From positions 62,001 through 126,000 of the forward strand of contig JACOEK010000007.1 of the NCBI GenBank assembly GCA_024998595.1: DNA of 64,000 bases. Direction: 5' to 3'. Shown piece by piece: positions 63,159 through 64,000 of this stretch (within the stretch, counting starts at the first letter, position 1; every line of letters starts with the position of its first letter). A program made the position numbers and the translations under genes. This DNA is from Nitrospira sp. (lineage in GTDB: Bacteria > Nitrospirota > Nitrospiria > Nitrospirales > Nitrospiraceae). The notes under the pieces are model-generated. The model was not told the origin of the DNA. It did not search any database and saw only the letters and a program-made list of their open reading frames with translations.

Positions 63159-64000
63159 ATGAAAGTTGTACATATTGGTACTGCTGACAATAGCGGCGGT
63201 GCAGCGCGTGCCGCATTTCAACTGCATACGGGGTTGTTAGCCAACGGCCATGATTCATCTATGCTGGTTGGGCAAAAGACGGAGCCGCGGCAGGAGATTG
63301 ATCGTATCGGATTCCCCCGCACCATCCCAGGGAAAATCTGCGATCGTATGGTGAGAAATTGTGAATCGTGGACCGGCCTTCAGTACTTGATTCAACCTCT
63401 GAAGAATAAATTCCTAAAGCATCCATTTGTAAAGAATGCCGATGTGATTCATCTGCATAACCTGCATGGAAGCTTTTTCTCGTTCACAATACTGCCAAAG
63501 CTTGCTCGTCAGGCACCCCTTGTCTGGACCCTGCACGATACCTGGGCTCTCACGGGGCATTGTTCCTACAATTATGATTGTGAGCGCTGGCAGACGGGAT
63601 GCGGGCATTGTCCAAACTTGGGCGAGTATCCGAGTATTCTTATAGACACGACCTCATTTTTGTGGCGCAAAAAATATCAGAGCTATCAACAATCCGACAT
63701 CACCGTGGTCGCACCCTCCCGATGGTTAACTGACATGGCCAGGAAAAGCCCTCTATTTGAAGGGCATGAAATACGTTGTATTCCATACGGAATCAACCTG
63801 GATGAGTTTCACCCTGGGGGACAGTTGGAGGCCAGAGATGCATTGGGCATCCCGAGGGGCGCGCAAGTGATTATGGTGGTGGCCTTTGCTGACCAGATTG
63901 CAGGTGCAAGCAGGAAGGGTTCCCGGTTTTTTAGGGAGGCACTGAAAACTCTCAATCTGAAACGGCGCCCGTGGATTCTGTCAGTGGGGAGTCGAGGAGT
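63159..64000 (+). CDS. GT4-family glycosyltransferase, N-terminal part (runs off window)
   Basis: ATG 63159 opens MKVVHIGTADNSGGAARAAF and the frame stays open to the right edge (280 codons). The N-terminal GT-B domain includes DVIHLHNLHGSFFSF, VWTLHDTWALTGHCSYNYDC, a Cys-rich stretch ending CGHCPNLGEYPS, VVAPSRWLTDMARKS and IPYGINLDEFHP; the start of the second domain (VIMVVAFADQIAGASRKGSR) is also seen. The HD-W-LTGHC plus CGxCP pattern belongs to a well-populated GT4 subgroup in surface-glycan clusters. Sugar unknown. Confidence 0.88.
   Translation, partial: MKVVHIGTADNSGGAARAAFQLHTGLLANGHDSSMLVGQKTEPRQEIDRIGFPRTIPGKICDRMVRNCESWTGLQYLIQPLKNKFLKHPFVKNADVIHLHNLHGSFFSFTILPKLARQAPLVWTLHDTWALTGHCSYNYDCERWQTGCGHCPNLGEYPSILIDTTSFLWRKKYQSYQQSDITVVAPSRWLTDMARKSPLFEGHEIRCIPYGINLDEFHPGGQLEARDALGIPRGAQVIMVVAFADQIAGASRKGSRFFREALKTLNLKRRPWILSVGSRG

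Noticed and set aside
1..64000. CRISPR arrays, tRNA/rRNA genes, insertion sequences and prophage genes
   Set aside because: I looked for regularly spaced repeats, tRNA-like folds, transposase or integrase motifs and phage structural genes on both strands and saw none.

Overview
The window is a 64 kb piece of a Gram-negative chromosome that looks like a member of the Nitrospirota, most likely Nitrospira. I infer this from the combination of a Pup-ligase (PafA) gene, a complete outer-membrane/lipid A operon built around LpxI rather than LpxH, high G+C content and a very large surface-glycan region. No marker gene proves the genus. Nothing in the window looks like a phage, an insertion sequence, a CRISPR array, an rRNA or a tRNA.

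Layout. 1-1903 (+): the end of pafA and a translationally coupled M23 peptidase. 15119 down to 1977 (-): galU, lon, thiL, a DUF2062 membrane protein, an HD phosphohydrolase, then a tight three-gene signalling operon (1163-aa multi-PAS kinase, stand-alone response regulator, hybrid kinase with two receiver domains). 15120-15437 is a divergent promoter region. 15438-25157 (+): the envelope operon bamA, two OmpH/Skp paralogues, fabZ, lpxA, lpxI, a GnnA-like oxidoreductase, lpxB, msbA. 25180-38172 (+): LPS-core genes with overlapping ends (DUF374 acyltransferase with a broken frame, waaA, lpxK, a waaF-gmhB fusion, waaC, several glycosyltransferases, an LtaS-like phosphotransferase, a double GT2 protein, a third heptosyltransferase).

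38169-52026 continues with GT2/GT4 enzymes, dTDP-rhamnose genes (rmlA, rmlB, rmlD but no rmlC), an O-antigen polymerase/ligase, GDP-fucose genes (gmd, fcl), an AsnB-type amidotransferase and a heparinase II/III-family lyase.

From about 52.0 kb to the right edge the base composition drops visibly and the gene content changes. This part encodes a UDP-sulfoquinovose synthase (SQD1 family), a PhyH-family dioxygenase, a Wzx-like flippase, a zinc-ribbon methyltransferase, a NeuC-NeuB-NeuA set for a CMP-activated nonulosonic acid with a 2-hydroxyacid dehydrogenase inserted between neuB and neuA, a capsule-type transferase-like protein and a partial GT4 enzyme. It reads as a recently acquired module for a doubly anionic surface glycan (sulfonated sugar plus sialic-acid-like sugar).

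The points most worth checking are: (1) a 61-codon gene between the heparinase gene and the SQD1 gene, linked to both by GTGA overlaps and interrupted by one in-frame TGA; (2) an A9 tract that breaks the DUF374 acyltransferase frame exactly at a -1 slippery sequence; (3) the sulfoquinovose plus nonulosonic-acid glycan module, with a NeuB whose active-site motifs are non-standard; (4) galU, whose near-consensus promoter predicts a leaderless mRNA.
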